DNA from: Paenibacillus silvisoli
Lineage (GTDB): Bacteria; Bacillota; Bacilli; Paenibacillales; Paenibacillaceae
NCBI RefSeq assembly: GCF_030866765.1
Contig: NZ_CP133017.1
Location: 5,360,501-5,424,500, forward strand
DNA length: 64,000 nucleotides
Reading direction: 5' to 3'
Below, in pieces: positions 15,626 to 24,765 of this stretch (positions are counted from its first letter, which is position 1; every line of letters begins with the position of its first letter). The translations under genes and the position numbers were made by a program. The notes beneath the pieces are model-generated. The model searched no databases, was not told where the DNA came from, and worked only from the letters and a program-made list of their open reading frames with translations.

Positions 15626-16555
15626 TCATTTGAGTCCCAATAGAAAGCTCCGGGTATGCGCGTAAGCGTCGTTCCAGCCCATCTTCGCGAAGAACCGCAG
15701 ACCGTCCAGCCGCTTGAAATAATGCGCGCCGATCATCCGTTCTTTAAAGTCCGGAATCGCGCAGCCTAGCCGCTCCTGATGGTCGAGATAGCGCCGCACG
15801 ATCGCGTGGTCCGGCATCATCATTTCCAGCGTTGCAAGGTCTACGAGGAAGTCGCCGTATGCGAAATTGCCGTCGATGATTCCCGTGATCCGCTGGCCGT
15901 CGGTCAATAAGTTCCAGGGGGAGAAATCCCCATGAATGAAATGCCGGTGCGGTTCATTATAAGCCGAATATTCTAGCAGCCGGCTGTAGCATTCATCGAA
16001 AACATCCCTCTCCAGGCAGGTCGTCCGGAAAAGATCGTACCAGTCCTCCCAGAAGCTGCCCTGTTGTTGTTCCTCCGCAAAGAAACCGATCAGATAGTCT
16101 CGCCAGCTCGATGATGTACCGCTGCCGTCCGGAGTAATCCACCCAAAACCGCTCGTGTCCGACACCTGCACCCGGTTGATCCGATCGAGGAGCTGCACGA
16201 GCTCCGGCATTAGCGCGTTCTGCTGCTCCATGCTGCAATCCGCGACAATGCCGCCTTCGACCCGCTCCATGATGATGTATTTCAAGCTGTCCGCGACGGT
16301 ACCGTCGCCAATGACGCGCGGAAAAGGAATCCCTTGACCGGATAGCAATGCGGATACGAATCGATCCGTTCTGTAGGCGTTCTCCATTTCATTGAATTTC
16401 ACCACATAATGTTGTCCTTCATGCACGAATGAAAAGACCCGGCTCAAGTTTCCGCCCTGCATCTGCTCGATCTGCTCAATGTCCGATTCAAAATGGCCGC
16501 CGAGTACATCCTTTAGCTCAGATATGCCGATAACCGGCTTCTCGTAAGCTGTCAT
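15626..16555 (-). CDS. APH-fold phosphotransferase family protein
   Basis: A 309-residue protein of the aminoglycoside phosphotransferase superfamily. IHGDFSPWNLL (about residues 203-213) has the catalytic Asp and Asn, and ITGIIDGNFAYGDFLVDLA (about 218-236) has the metal-binding Asp, so it looks active. The end resembles hygromycin-B-4-O-kinase-like members (YFKRLDGLRFFAKMGWNDAY). Substrate unknown; resistance should not be inferred. It stands upstream of the DUF2294 pair and is transcribed in the same direction. Confidence 0.82.
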   Translation of the reverse strand: MTAYEKPVIGISELKDVLGGHFESDIEQIEQMQGGNLSRVFSFVHEGQHYVVKFNEMENAYRTDRFVSALLSGQGIPFPRVIGDGTVADSLKYIIMERVEGGIVADCSMEQQNALMPELVQLLDRINRVQVSDTSGFGWITPDGSGTSSSWRDYLIGFFAEEQQQGSFWEDWYDLFRTTCLERDVFDECYSRLLEYSAYNEPHRHFIHGDFSPWNLLTDGQRITGIIDGNFAYGDFLVDLATLEMMMPDHAIVRRYLDHQERLGCAIPDFKERMIGAHYFKRLDGLRFFAKMGWNDAYAHTRSFLLGLK

Positions 16556-16660
16556 GGAGCTTCACCGCTCTTTCCGTTATCTGATAAAGACCGCGATAAA
16601 CAAGTGATGTATTCGGCTTCGAACCTGTAAATTCCTTCCTTTAGAAGGGAAGGAGCTTGC

Positions 16661-18532
16661 TCAAATCCGGTAGATTCGGATGGTACATTCGCCTTGATCA
16701 ATCGGAGCTGCTAATTGAAGCTTAATTCGATAGAGCCGTTCTCCCCACGCTTCCCGCATCCTTGTATCCTCTAGTATGATTTCCTCTACCGAGCCTTTGT
16801 ACGCTCCGCCGTTGTAGTGGATGCTAACCTTATTGCGACGCTCATCCTGCAAGAGGAAGCTGCCGTCTCCTTCGGAACGAGGAAGGTGAGGCGTTAATAG
16901 AATCAAGGCGACATCCTCCGTCGGCTGCCGCAGCACAAATTCGTCTTTGATTTCAATATAAGGCCACGAGCCGCGAATGAGACGCAACGAGCGAACCCAG
17001 CTTGTCATCCCGGCGTCAGCCGGATATGCGCCCGCGAGGTTCAGCGATAGCGAGGCGGCCTTATCGAGCGTATACGCGACATCGCCCGCTCCATACTGCC
17101 TTCCATTCATCTGTTGAACCCCGTTTACGACCGGAACATTATGATAGGCGGATTGCATCGCCCATAACGTATAGCGCTGGGAAAAAAACGATTTCGATGT
17201 ATAGGTCAATACCCCGGGATCGATAATCATCGGGGAGCCGTTGCAGTAGACGACAAATTGACCGATATCATTGTGGTTATGGCTTTCATCGTTATGGCCG
17301 CCTTTGGCCGCGAGAAATAATCCCTCGGCTGTCCCCTCCTGCTCCCTTGCCGTCATCATTTGGATGCCGTCCAGCCAAGCATCCCGCAGGTAAGGGGACC
17401 TCCCCGCATAGGAATCTACTTCCGCGTAATGGAATAACGCCGGCAATAAGCGAGACATGGCGGAGAACTCCATTTCGGTTGCCTGCTCCCGCTTCCCTCG
17501 CTGTATCAGCGCTCCCAAGCCCGAAAGCCTGTCATCTCCGATTCGGCATCCATACCGATAGACAAGCTCCGCGGGGAGCTGAACGCGGGGAGAGCTGTCC
17601 GCAAAATTGACATAATACGATTCGTCGATAAAAGCTTTGTACAGGTAACGACCGATCTCTTGAATGACGGGCTCCCGGTATACGTCGATGCCGCCGGCCG
17701 AGACGCCGTAAAGCAGCTCCAAGCCATCGAACAGCATGCCTCCGGCGTACATCCAATACGTTGGCCCTTCCTCGCAGCCTCCGTCGGAATGGAGCCGTTC
17801 CAGATAGCGATCCAAACTGCGCATCGCCTTGATGACCGCCGCTTCACGGCGTTCGGGGTCGTTCTCCAAGAGCAGGAAAGCCGCTAAACAGTTGGCATTG
17901 CACCACGGATTCCAATTGTTCAGCATCCGCTCCTCATTGAAGCCCAGCCACCAGAAATCGTTCCGGTCTAAATACGGATCAAGGATCCTTTTCCCGACTT
18001 CAGCCTCAATCCGTTCGCCGATCAGCTTTGTTATGCGATCCAATCGGGTATGCATCAAATAATGCGTCCAGGAGAGCAGCGCCCCGGTTTCGGCCGCAAA
18101 CAGCTCAATAACGGGATCCGACGCATCCGGAAGCTGCTCCTGTCTCTTCATCATATAACCGTGTCCGGGAATCCCCCAGAAGGTTTCTTCGCAGATGCAC
18201 CAGATCCCGTTGACGATGTCGTCCATGAAGCGGCCTTCGTTCTCGAGGCATTCCGCGATGACCAAAGCAGCCAGAGCGGCTCTTCTCTCCCATGAATCCG
18301 CATCGTATCGCTCTCGGTCTCCTGTTCTGCTGTACGCCATATACGCGGTAGCCGTTAAGGTCTTCCATGGATGATCGAGCTTTTCCGCGCCTTTACGAAT
18401 CCAATAGTTTCGCAGATTCCCTGGCAGTCCATCCCAAGCATGTCGATCTTCAATCGTAGGATACGGCTTGTAATTCTCCCTGGTCATCAAACTGTCTCGC
18501 AGCTTGGGAGTCACGAATCTCTCTGCTAGCAT
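16661..18532 (-). CDS. Heparinase II/III-like polysaccharide lyase family protein
   Basis: A 623-residue protein with an N-terminal (alpha/alpha) toroid (about residues 40-360) and a C-terminal beta-sandwich domain. The hallmark GGHNDESHNHNDIGQFVVY (about 411-429) matches the heparinase II/III C-terminal domain motif, with its conserved His and Asn. Family members cleave uronic-acid-containing polysaccharides by beta-elimination. There is no signal peptide, so it probably acts in the cytoplasm on imported oligosaccharides. ATG 18532 has GAGGG upstream. It is the last gene of the large transport operon, 18 bases after a permease gene. Confidence 0.85.
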   Translation of the reverse strand: MLAERFVTPKLRDSLMTRENYKPYPTIEDRHAWDGLPGNLRNYWIRKGAEKLDHPWKTLTATAYMAYSRTGDRERYDADSWERRAALAALVIAECLENEGRFMDDIVNGIWCICEETFWGIPGHGYMMKRQEQLPDASDPVIELFAAETGALLSWTHYLMHTRLDRITKLIGERIEAEVGKRILDPYLDRNDFWWLGFNEERMLNNWNPWCNANCLAAFLLLENDPERREAAVIKAMRSLDRYLERLHSDGGCEEGPTYWMYAGGMLFDGLELLYGVSAGGIDVYREPVIQEIGRYLYKAFIDESYYVNFADSSPRVQLPAELVYRYGCRIGDDRLSGLGALIQRGKREQATEMEFSAMSRLLPALFHYAEVDSYAGRSPYLRDAWLDGIQMMTAREQEGTAEGLFLAAKGGHNDESHNHNDIGQFVVYCNGSPMIIDPGVLTYTSKSFFSQRYTLWAMQSAYHNVPVVNGVQQMNGRQYGAGDVAYTLDKAASLSLNLAGAYPADAGMTSWVRSLRLIRGSWPYIEIKDEFVLRQPTEDVALILLTPHLPRSEGDGSFLLQDERRNKVSIHYNGGAYKGSVEEIILEDTRMREAWGERLYRIKLQLAAPIDQGECTIRIYRI

Positions 18533-18550
18533 CGGAGCATCACCCTCTTC

Positions 18551-19540
18551 CTACTCAACCAAGCCGGAACGCTCCACGCCTTGAATGAAATACCGCTGAA
18601 GAAAGAAATAAACGAGAAGCATCGGCAGCAGCGCCATGAACGTGGCGGCCATGACAACCGGCAGGCTGAATACCTCGAAGCTGCTGCCCGTCAGCGTATC
18701 GAGCGATTGGTAGAGACGAGGCAGCATCATCGGCAAGGTGAATTTCTCTTCCGAGGTCAAATAGATCGACGGCTCGAAGAAATCATTCCAATGCCAGACG
18801 AGCGACAGCAGCGTCGTGACGACGATCGCGGGCGGCGTAAGCGGCAAAATGATTTTCCAATACACCTTGAAGCTGCCGCAGCCATCCACCCGTGCCGCAT
18901 CCTCCAGCTCCCACGGAAGCCCGCGGAACAGCTGGCGGAAGATGAAGATGAACAGCGCGCCGCGCAGCCCGTTGCCAAAGAACGACGGTACGATCAGCGG
19001 CAGCACGCTGTCCAGCCACCCCATCGTCTTGTACTGCATGAACAACGGAACGATGATCGTTTGCGGCGGGATGATCATCGTGAACATGCATAGGAAGAAC
19101 AGCGCCTCGCGGCCGGGAAATTTGATGCGGGCGAAGCCGTAGGCGATGAACGAACAGGACAGCACCTGGCCGATTACGCTTAGGACGGCGATTAGGGCCG
19201 AATTGTTGAAGTGGGTCATGAACTGCAACCCCTTCATCCCGTAGTACAGATTTTCCCAAGCCATGCTCGTCGGAATCCACTTGATCGTGAAATCCATCAG
19301 ATCAACCGGATGCTTGAGCGAGGTCGTAACCATATAGATAAACGGATAAAGGAACACGAAGGCCAAATCGATCAGAATGACATAGACGAAGGTTCGGTAG
19401 ATAAGCGAGATCCAGCGGCTCTTGCTCCCGATCCGGCTGACCAGGCTGTTGTTCCTGATCGCCTTCACTTTGCTTCCGACCGCGGTTTGCTTTGCCGCCG
19501 TCAACTGCTGCTTGGACTTCGGAATGGGAATCGACTTCAC
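18551..19540 (-). CDS. Carbohydrate ABC transporter permease (MalG/YtcP type)
   Basis: A 329-residue membrane protein with six spans (about residues 55-76, 118-140, 150-172, 185-208, 245-266, 300-320). The cytoplasmic EAA loop EDAARVDGCGSFKVYWKIIL-like segment (about 231-250) is the ATPase contact site. It starts with GTG at 19540, 10 bases after AGGAGG. It pairs with the next upstream permease (19-base gap). A basic N-terminal extension of about 45 residues precedes span 1. Confidence 0.9.
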   Translation of the reverse strand: MKSIPIPKSKQQLTAAKQTAVGSKVKAIRNNSLVSRIGSKSRWISLIYRTFVYVILIDLAFVFLYPFIYMVTTSLKHPVDLMDFTIKWIPTSMAWENLYYGMKGLQFMTHFNNSALIAVLSVIGQVLSCSFIAYGFARIKFPGREALFFLCMFTMIIPPQTIIVPLFMQYKTMGWLDSVLPLIVPSFFGNGLRGALFIFIFRQLFRGLPWELEDAARVDGCGSFKVYWKIILPLTPPAIVVTTLLSLVWHWNDFFEPSIYLTSEEKFTLPMMLPRLYQSLDTLTGSSFEVFSLPVVMAATFMALLPMLLVYFFLQRYFIQGVERSGLVE

Positions 19541-19559
19541 GCCGCGAGCACCTCCTGTC

Positions 19560-20429
19560 TTATTTTTCCCCTGTGTAAACGATCAAGCGTCGAGTAGAGA
19601 CGAATACGAGAATGAGCAGCACGAATATGAACATGAAGTAGATCCAGCCCATCCCGGACGCATACCCCATCTGGATGTTGGTGAACGCCGTATCCTTGAT
19701 GTACACCATCATCCGGTTGTTGATGTCCGTGAAGGAATCGACGCACGTATACACCAGATTGAGCAGAATGATCGGCGTCATGAGCGGCAGCGTGATCTTC
19801 CAGAACATCTCCCACTCCGTCGCGCCATCGCATCTGGCCGATTCGTACAGCGAGATGGATATGCCTTGAAGACCGGCCAGGAACAGCAGAATTTGCACGC
19901 CCGTCTTCCAGAAAATGATGGTCAGGCGGCTTAGCATATCAAAGACGATCTGCGAGAACGTCGGGCCCATATACAGAAACACTTCATCGGGAACGCCGAT
20001 CCCGTTGACCAGCGTATCCTTGCCTACGCCGGCATACAGCAGCTGCTGCATCGCCAATCCAGAGCCGATCAATACGGGAAGGAAGAACGCGGCCCGGAAG
20101 AAGGCGCGGCCCCGAATGTTATGATTCAACAGAATCGCGATAAACAACGAAAACACGAGAATGAGCGGCGTATTGATGACGGCGTCCTGGATGACCGAGA
20201 TAAACAGCGGGATAAACTGCGTATCGAGCACGAACGCCTTATTGAAATTGTCCCAGCCGACGGATTCCAGCTCGAAATTGCCGACGCCGACCACCTCGTG
20301 AAAGCTGAGCCAAAGGGAATACACCAAGGGATAACACATAAACAACGCGAAGCCGATCGCCCAAGGAGCGATATACACGTAGCCTGCCAGCATTTTCTTC
20401 TTCTCTAACCCGATTCTCCGCTCGCTCAT
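19560..20429 (-). CDS. Carbohydrate ABC transporter permease (MalF/UgpA type)
   Basis: A 289-residue membrane protein with six spans; first span about residues 12-35 (YVYIAPWAIGFALFMCYPLV). The EAA loop reads YESARCDGATEWEMFWKITL near 203-222. ATG 20429 is preferred because the G-rich site AAGGGGGG abuts the ATG at 20435, whose ATGA overlaps the DUF5696 stop. Forms the second permease pair of this locus with the gene at 18551. It follows DUF5696 without a gap, which implies joint expression. Confidence 0.9.
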   Translation of the reverse strand: MSERRIGLEKKKMLAGYVYIAPWAIGFALFMCYPLVYSLWLSFHEVVGVGNFELESVGWDNFNKAFVLDTQFIPLFISVIQDAVINTPLILVFSLFIAILLNHNIRGRAFFRAAFFLPVLIGSGLAMQQLLYAGVGKDTLVNGIGVPDEVFLYMGPTFSQIVFDMLSRLTIIFWKTGVQILLFLAGLQGISISLYESARCDGATEWEMFWKITLPLMTPIILLNLVYTCVDSFTDINNRMMVYIKDTAFTNIQMGYASGMGWIYFMFIFVLLILVFVSTRRLIVYTGEK

Positions 20430-20431
20430 GC

Positions 20432-22675
20432 TCATCCCCCCTTCGGTACTACGATAAAGTCTTTGTCCGGCACGATCAGCTCATCGAGCTTGACCTCGCG
20501 CGGCGAATAGTTGACGATGACGCGGGTGCCGTCCTCGTAAACGACCTCGTACACGTCCTGCTCCAGCTTGCGATGCTCCTTCATCGTTTGGGACCATACC
20601 GGCTGAAGCTTCCCGCTCATTTCCTTATATTGCTCGACCGACTGGTCGACCCAATTGTGATAGGCCGAGCTGAACAGGTCGCTGTAATACGTGTCCTTGA
20701 GATCCTCGGAGTGATTCATCGTGAATTGGTAGTACGGCATATAGCCGTATTCCACCATTTTCAGAAACTGCAGCCGCGGATCGTAGAACAAGTTTTGCGC
20801 GTCGCCGGAGTAAGGAATCAGCCCATGCACGACCATTTGGTAGAAAGGAATCGTCTCATCGGTAAAGAAATAGCCGCTGTCCTCCATCGGAATGCTGAAC
20901 AAACGGGACGAATTCGGAATCGTGTATCCGTTGCCTCCGACCGCGGCGGCGTCTCCGAACCGTTCGACCGATTTGCCCATCATCTCCAGCCACTTCGCGG
21001 CCGTACCTTCCCGGTTCAGCGGATAATGCTCGTTGTAGTCGTAGTAGTTCATATAACCGATGCCGTCGAAGTTGATGCCGGTAATATCCAGCTTGTCGAG
21101 CGGATCCAGCACCTTGTCTTGAAAGCGTTCGTTCTGCTTGCCCGCATTCAAGTAGAAGAGCTCGCTGTACCGGTCCGTCACCGCGAAATGGTTGGCTCCG
21201 ACGACGACGTCGCTGCGCGTGGAGAAGCCGCTGTTCCCCTTCCAGGCCATGATGTAGTTGTCCTGGAGATAGAGCTGGAAGTTATTCGCTTTGCTATAAT
21301 CGCTCAGCTTCTTCAACTCTTTCATTCCGCCCAGCTTCGACGACGGCTTGTAGCCGGACGGATATTCCAAATACCCTTTGCCGGTCCAGCCTAGCAGATT
21401 GGCGGAGATGGAGCCTACTCCCCGCTTGGTCATATCCTCCATGATTTGCCGGGCTTGCTCGAAGGTGGTCGTCGGAATGAAATGATCGAACAAGATTTGG
21501 CCTTCCTTGATGCCCATCAGCAAATCGAGTCCGAACGGAATCGGGTCTCCCTTCTTGATGCGCGGAGCGACCCCTTTCTCGTCGATGAGATATTGCCTAT
21601 AAGCCGAGGCCATATGGCTGTAGTCCGCTTCGCCTCCGCTGAAGAACACGTAACGGATCGTATGGTCCTCCCTCAGCAGCTCCTTCTCCGGTTTCTTCGT
21701 CAAGTTTCCGTCCTTCTTGACCGCTTCGTATTCGCGTCTGTAGACAAGCTCGGAGGAAACGCGGTTCATATTGATCAAATACCCGCTTGGCGAATAGAGA
21801 ATGTTCGCATCGTACTCGCCCTTCGTGATCATGCCGAGGAATGCGTTCTCGTTCACCTTCAGCCCGAAGATCGGAAGGAGCGCGTTCTGCTGCCGCTGAT
21901 TGGAATTGAACGAGATCGTATCCGGTCCATACACGCTCGCGCGATACGGATTCAAGTAGTTCGGGTGGTTCGACTTGAAGGTCGACAGCGCGCCGGGGCC
22001 ATCGGGGTAAATCGCATACCCTTGCTCATGGTCCATGGCCGCTCCGAAGAACGGGAGCGGCGAGATCGCCATCAGCCAGTTGTTCTTGGCTTCCTGAATC
22101 GATTGTCCCGGAACGGTAACCTCCAGGGCGTTCCCTTTCAATTGGAAAATCATGTCGAAGCTGATCTGCAGCCTAGGCAGCTCGTAGTGAACGGAGATCC
22201 CGTTATCCACGGCCGTCGCCGTCATCTTCGGCTGTTCGATCACCGAGTTCGTTTCCTGCGTTTCAAGCGCCGGCAAATCGGGATCGGTGAACGTCATGTG
22301 GAAGATGGACTGGCTGCTGGCGGTCCACAGATCGTTCCCGTCCGATGCCGCGTCTTCCAGCGGAACGGACGATTTCCACGTGTAGCCGTTGCTCTTATCC
22401 TTCACCTCGATCGCGGAATCGGAGGAACGGAACCGCAGCTCCAAGCGGTCGGTTTCCGCCACGGTCTCGAATTCGGTCGGCGCCTGCGGCTCCGCCTCGC
22501 CGGCCGGCGTTTCTTCGGGCACGGCCTCCGCGATTTCGTTCTTCGGCTTCATTTCCACTTGCGCGCGAGCGATGGAGCTCTGCACCGAGGGCAAGGCGAC
22601 GATTACCAGAAGCGCCCCCACGATCAATCCGATTGCCGCGCCGTACAATCTTCGTTTGGCTTGTCTCTTAAACAT
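20432..22675 (-). CDS. DUF5696-family exported protein, glycosidase-like
   Basis: A 747-residue protein with an N-terminal span (about residues 10-30) acting as signal or anchor, a proline- and glutamate-rich linker, a beta-sandwich region (about 65-290: RLELRFRSSDSAIEVKDKS) and a probable TIM-barrel region (about 370-640). The barrel contains ITGINFDGIGYMNYYDYN and DETIPFYQMVVHGLIPYSG, which resemble substrate-pocket strands of glycosidases, but the family DUF5696 has no known activity. A C-terminal beta domain ends VNYSPREVKLDE. It probably acts at the outer face of the membrane on the transported glycan; this is inference. Confidence 0.75.
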   Translation of the reverse strand: MFKRQAKRRLYGAAIGLIVGALLVIVALPSVQSSIARAQVEMKPKNEIAEAVPEETPAGEAEPQAPTEFETVAETDRLELRFRSSDSAIEVKDKSNGYTWKSSVPLEDAASDGNDLWTASSQSIFHMTFTDPDLPALETQETNSVIEQPKMTATAVDNGISVHYELPRLQISFDMIFQLKGNALEVTVPGQSIQEAKNNWLMAISPLPFFGAAMDHEQGYAIYPDGPGALSTFKSNHPNYLNPYRASVYGPDTISFNSNQRQQNALLPIFGLKVNENAFLGMITKGEYDANILYSPSGYLINMNRVSSELVYRREYEAVKKDGNLTKKPEKELLREDHTIRYVFFSGGEADYSHMASAYRQYLIDEKGVAPRIKKGDPIPFGLDLLMGIKEGQILFDHFIPTTTFEQARQIMEDMTKRGVGSISANLLGWTGKGYLEYPSGYKPSSKLGGMKELKKLSDYSKANNFQLYLQDNYIMAWKGNSGFSTRSDVVVGANHFAVTDRYSELFYLNAGKQNERFQDKVLDPLDKLDITGINFDGIGYMNYYDYNEHYPLNREGTAAKWLEMMGKSVERFGDAAAVGGNGYTIPNSSRLFSIPMEDSGYFFTDETIPFYQMVVHGLIPYSGDAQNLFYDPRLQFLKMVEYGYMPYYQFTMNHSEDLKDTYYSDLFSSAYHNWVDQSVEQYKEMSGKLQPVWSQTMKEHRKLEQDVYEVVYEDGTRVIVNYSPREVKLDELIVPDKDFIVVPKGG

Positions 22676-22684
22676 GGTACCCCC

Positions 22685-23332
22685 TTAATTCTCCCATAGG
22701 TATCGAATTTCAACCGCGACTTCGCGCGCGAATTGCAGAACATGATTCGTCAGGGAGAAGACGAGGCCGACCGTTCCCCAGAAGGTAATGAAGGCGAATA
22801 TGGACAGCAGGAGAACGCCGACCGATTTTTTAAAGGAATAGTCGTTCAGCACCTTCAGCTGGATGAAGATCAGCAGGGCGACCCACAGCCAGATGAGAAG
22901 GTTCATGCTGTTGTACAGGCCAAGCTCGCCTCTTGAAATCACTAAGGAGATCGCAGCCAGCGGTATCGCGAACACGATATACGGAATGAGGGCGTAGGAC
23001 ATGGCCGTCAGGATTTGGCTGAAATGCGCCTCGCCGTCCATGATCGCGGTAATCAAATAACAAGCGATAACGCCCGAGAGGAGCGGCACGACGAACCGGA
23101 TGATCTCCAAATTCAAATCGGCGTACTCAGGCTGCATGGAAGTGATATGGAAGCTTGTCATATAGATCGTGACGATTCTGACGCAGAGGGTCAGAAGGAT
23201 GAGGACGAAGGCCGACATCAGATGCTTGTTTTTCTGAAGCTCCTCAAAGGCGTCCGCCGGATGAAAAAGGATGGCGACCCCGAGCCGCAGAGAACGCAGT
23301 CCGGACTGCTCCATCATGGCTGTCTGCTTCAA
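22685..23332 (-). CDS. YIP1-family membrane protein
   Basis: A 215-residue membrane protein with five spans and the YIP1 pattern: LFHPADAFEELQKNK before span 1, then AHFSQILTAMSYALIPYIVF. YIP1 proteins in bacteria have no defined function. The start is TTG at 23332, 8 bases after AAGGAGG, and TTGA overlaps the stop of the NHL gene. Its position between the NHL gene and DUF5696 in a sugar-transport operon is unusual and suggests a role in assembling or scaffolding the surface complex. Confidence 0.8.
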   Translation of the reverse strand: MKQTAMMEQSGLRSLRLGVAILFHPADAFEELQKNKHLMSAFVLILLTLCVRIVTIYMTSFHITSMQPEYADLNLEIIRFVVPLLSGVIACYLITAIMDGEAHFSQILTAMSYALIPYIVFAIPLAAISLVISRGELGLYNSMNLLIWLWVALLIFIQLKVLNDYSFKKSVGVLLLSIFAFITFWGTVGLVFSLTNHVLQFAREVAVEIRYLWEN

Positions 23333-24753
23333 AAGCCATACCTCCTTATGACGGTGTTCGTCACGCGAATCATGAATCTGACGATCAGATACGCGACGTA
23401 GACGATGAGAACGGCGGCGATGATGATCCAGCCGAGATATTGGCGCATAAAGTCATGCCGGTACTCGGCAAAGGCTTTGGAATACCCGTCCTGGTCTTCG
23501 CCCAGCTTGAATTCTTTCATGGCCTCTTTCCATTTCTCTTCCTTCATCAGCGCTTTCGCCACGCCGCGATGGGCCAGCGGGTAGTTCTCGTCGATCTTCA
23601 AAACTTCCTTCCAGGGCACCAGCGCTTCTTCGTAGCGGCCGTTATAGTGCAGCTGGCTTGCTTCGTGGATCAGCTCCGCGAAGCGCGTCGGCTTGAACCG
23701 CTGAATGTTGTTCCGGTCCCGGTCAAGCACGTAAATGCTGCCCGCTTTATCGACCACGATGCTGGACGGGTATTCGAACCGGCTCTTCGCATCGCCTTGA
23801 CCGCCGAATACGGCCAGCAGGTTCCCCTCCTGATCGTATTGATAGATCTTCCGGGACATCGCGTCCAGCGCGTTGATGATGCCGTATTGATCGATGGCCA
23901 TGTCGACGAAATATGGATTTTCCAGCGTGCCGCTATCGATCGACGATTCGCCGAAAAACTGTTTCTTGTAAATGTTCTCGCCCATCGCGTTGAACTTCTT
24001 GATCTGATCGGCGGTACTCAGCACGGTAGGCGCATAGATGAAGCCTTTGCTGTCGATCGTCAAATTGGCGTTCTGCTGCGGCACCGCGTTGTTCAGCTGC
24101 TCCCTCTGCTCCGGCGTCGCCAGCAAGCGGATGAGCAGCTTCTTCCAGTCGAACGGTACGCGGTTGGCCCCGATGTAGCCTCGGAACCGGTTCATGGCGT
24201 CGATCATCATGAAGCCGCTGTAGTCGGTCTTGTTCAGCACGTACAAATAACCGCGCCGGTCCATGATGACCTTGTCCGGAGCAAACTCCAAATCCGGGCT
24301 GAGCAAAGACGATTCCGGCTTGACGAATTCTTCGACAAGCTCGCCTTCCGGCGACAGATGGATGACCTTGCCGCTGCCGGTATCCGCTACGAACATGTCG
24401 CCCAGCTCGTCGACGAAGATGCCGCTCGGCTGGTCCAGCGCGACGCCCTGCTCCTCGCCGAAGCTGGCCAGCAATTTCCCGTCGCCGCTCAGCTTCACGA
24501 TCCGATTGTTGTCGGTATCCGCGACGTACAATTGTCCCTTGTCATCGCTAAACAAGTCGCTCGGTTTATTCAAGCCGGGCTCGCCTACGTCGAGGATGAC
24601 ATTGTCGACCGTGTACGTGAGCGGGATCGGAATTTTATAGCCGTACATCGGGTCAAGCGTGTACGACATTTGCGGCAGCGCGTGGACGGGCAAAGCCGCT
24701 ATTAGAACAAGCAGGCAGCAGCCGATGATGCCTGCCGATATACGTTTGATCAT
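23329..24753 (-). CDS. NHL-repeat exported protein with TPR-like region and C-terminal anchor
   Basis: A 474-residue protein. Signal peptide about residues 1-25 (ending VHALPQ). Residues 45-355 hold NHL beta-propeller repeats, e.g. PSDLFSDDKGQLYVADTDNN and PSGIFVDELGDMFVADTGSG. Residues 360-430 are helical with TPR character (YEEALVPWKEVLKIDENYP). A final span (about 435-458, WIIIAAVLIVYVAYLIV) anchors it with a short basic tail inside. It therefore displays a propeller outside the cell. Such propellers bind sugars or proteins; the ligand here is unknown. It lies between the permease and YIP1 genes. Confidence 0.82.
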   Translation of the reverse strand: MIKRISAGIIGCCLLVLIAALPVHALPQMSYTLDPMYGYKIPIPLTYTVDNVILDVGEPGLNKPSDLFSDDKGQLYVADTDNNRIVKLSGDGKLLASFGEEQGVALDQPSGIFVDELGDMFVADTGSGKVIHLSPEGELVEEFVKPESSLLSPDLEFAPDKVIMDRRGYLYVLNKTDYSGFMMIDAMNRFRGYIGANRVPFDWKKLLIRLLATPEQREQLNNAVPQQNANLTIDSKGFIYAPTVLSTADQIKKFNAMGENIYKKQFFGESSIDSGTLENPYFVDMAIDQYGIINALDAMSRKIYQYDQEGNLLAVFGGQGDAKSRFEYPSSIVVDKAGSIYVLDRDRNNIQRFKPTRFAELIHEASQLHYNGRYEEALVPWKEVLKIDENYPLAHRGVAKALMKEEKWKEAMKEFKLGEDQDGYSKAFAEYRHDFMRQYLGWIIIAAVLIVYVAYLIVRFMIRVTNTVIRRYGF

Positions 24754-24765
24754 CGCGTCCGCCCC

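Noticed and set aside
21446-22699. Plus-strand open frame of 417 codons opposite the DUF5696 gene
   Set aside because: Shadow of the DUF5696 gene; no start signal and no motif.
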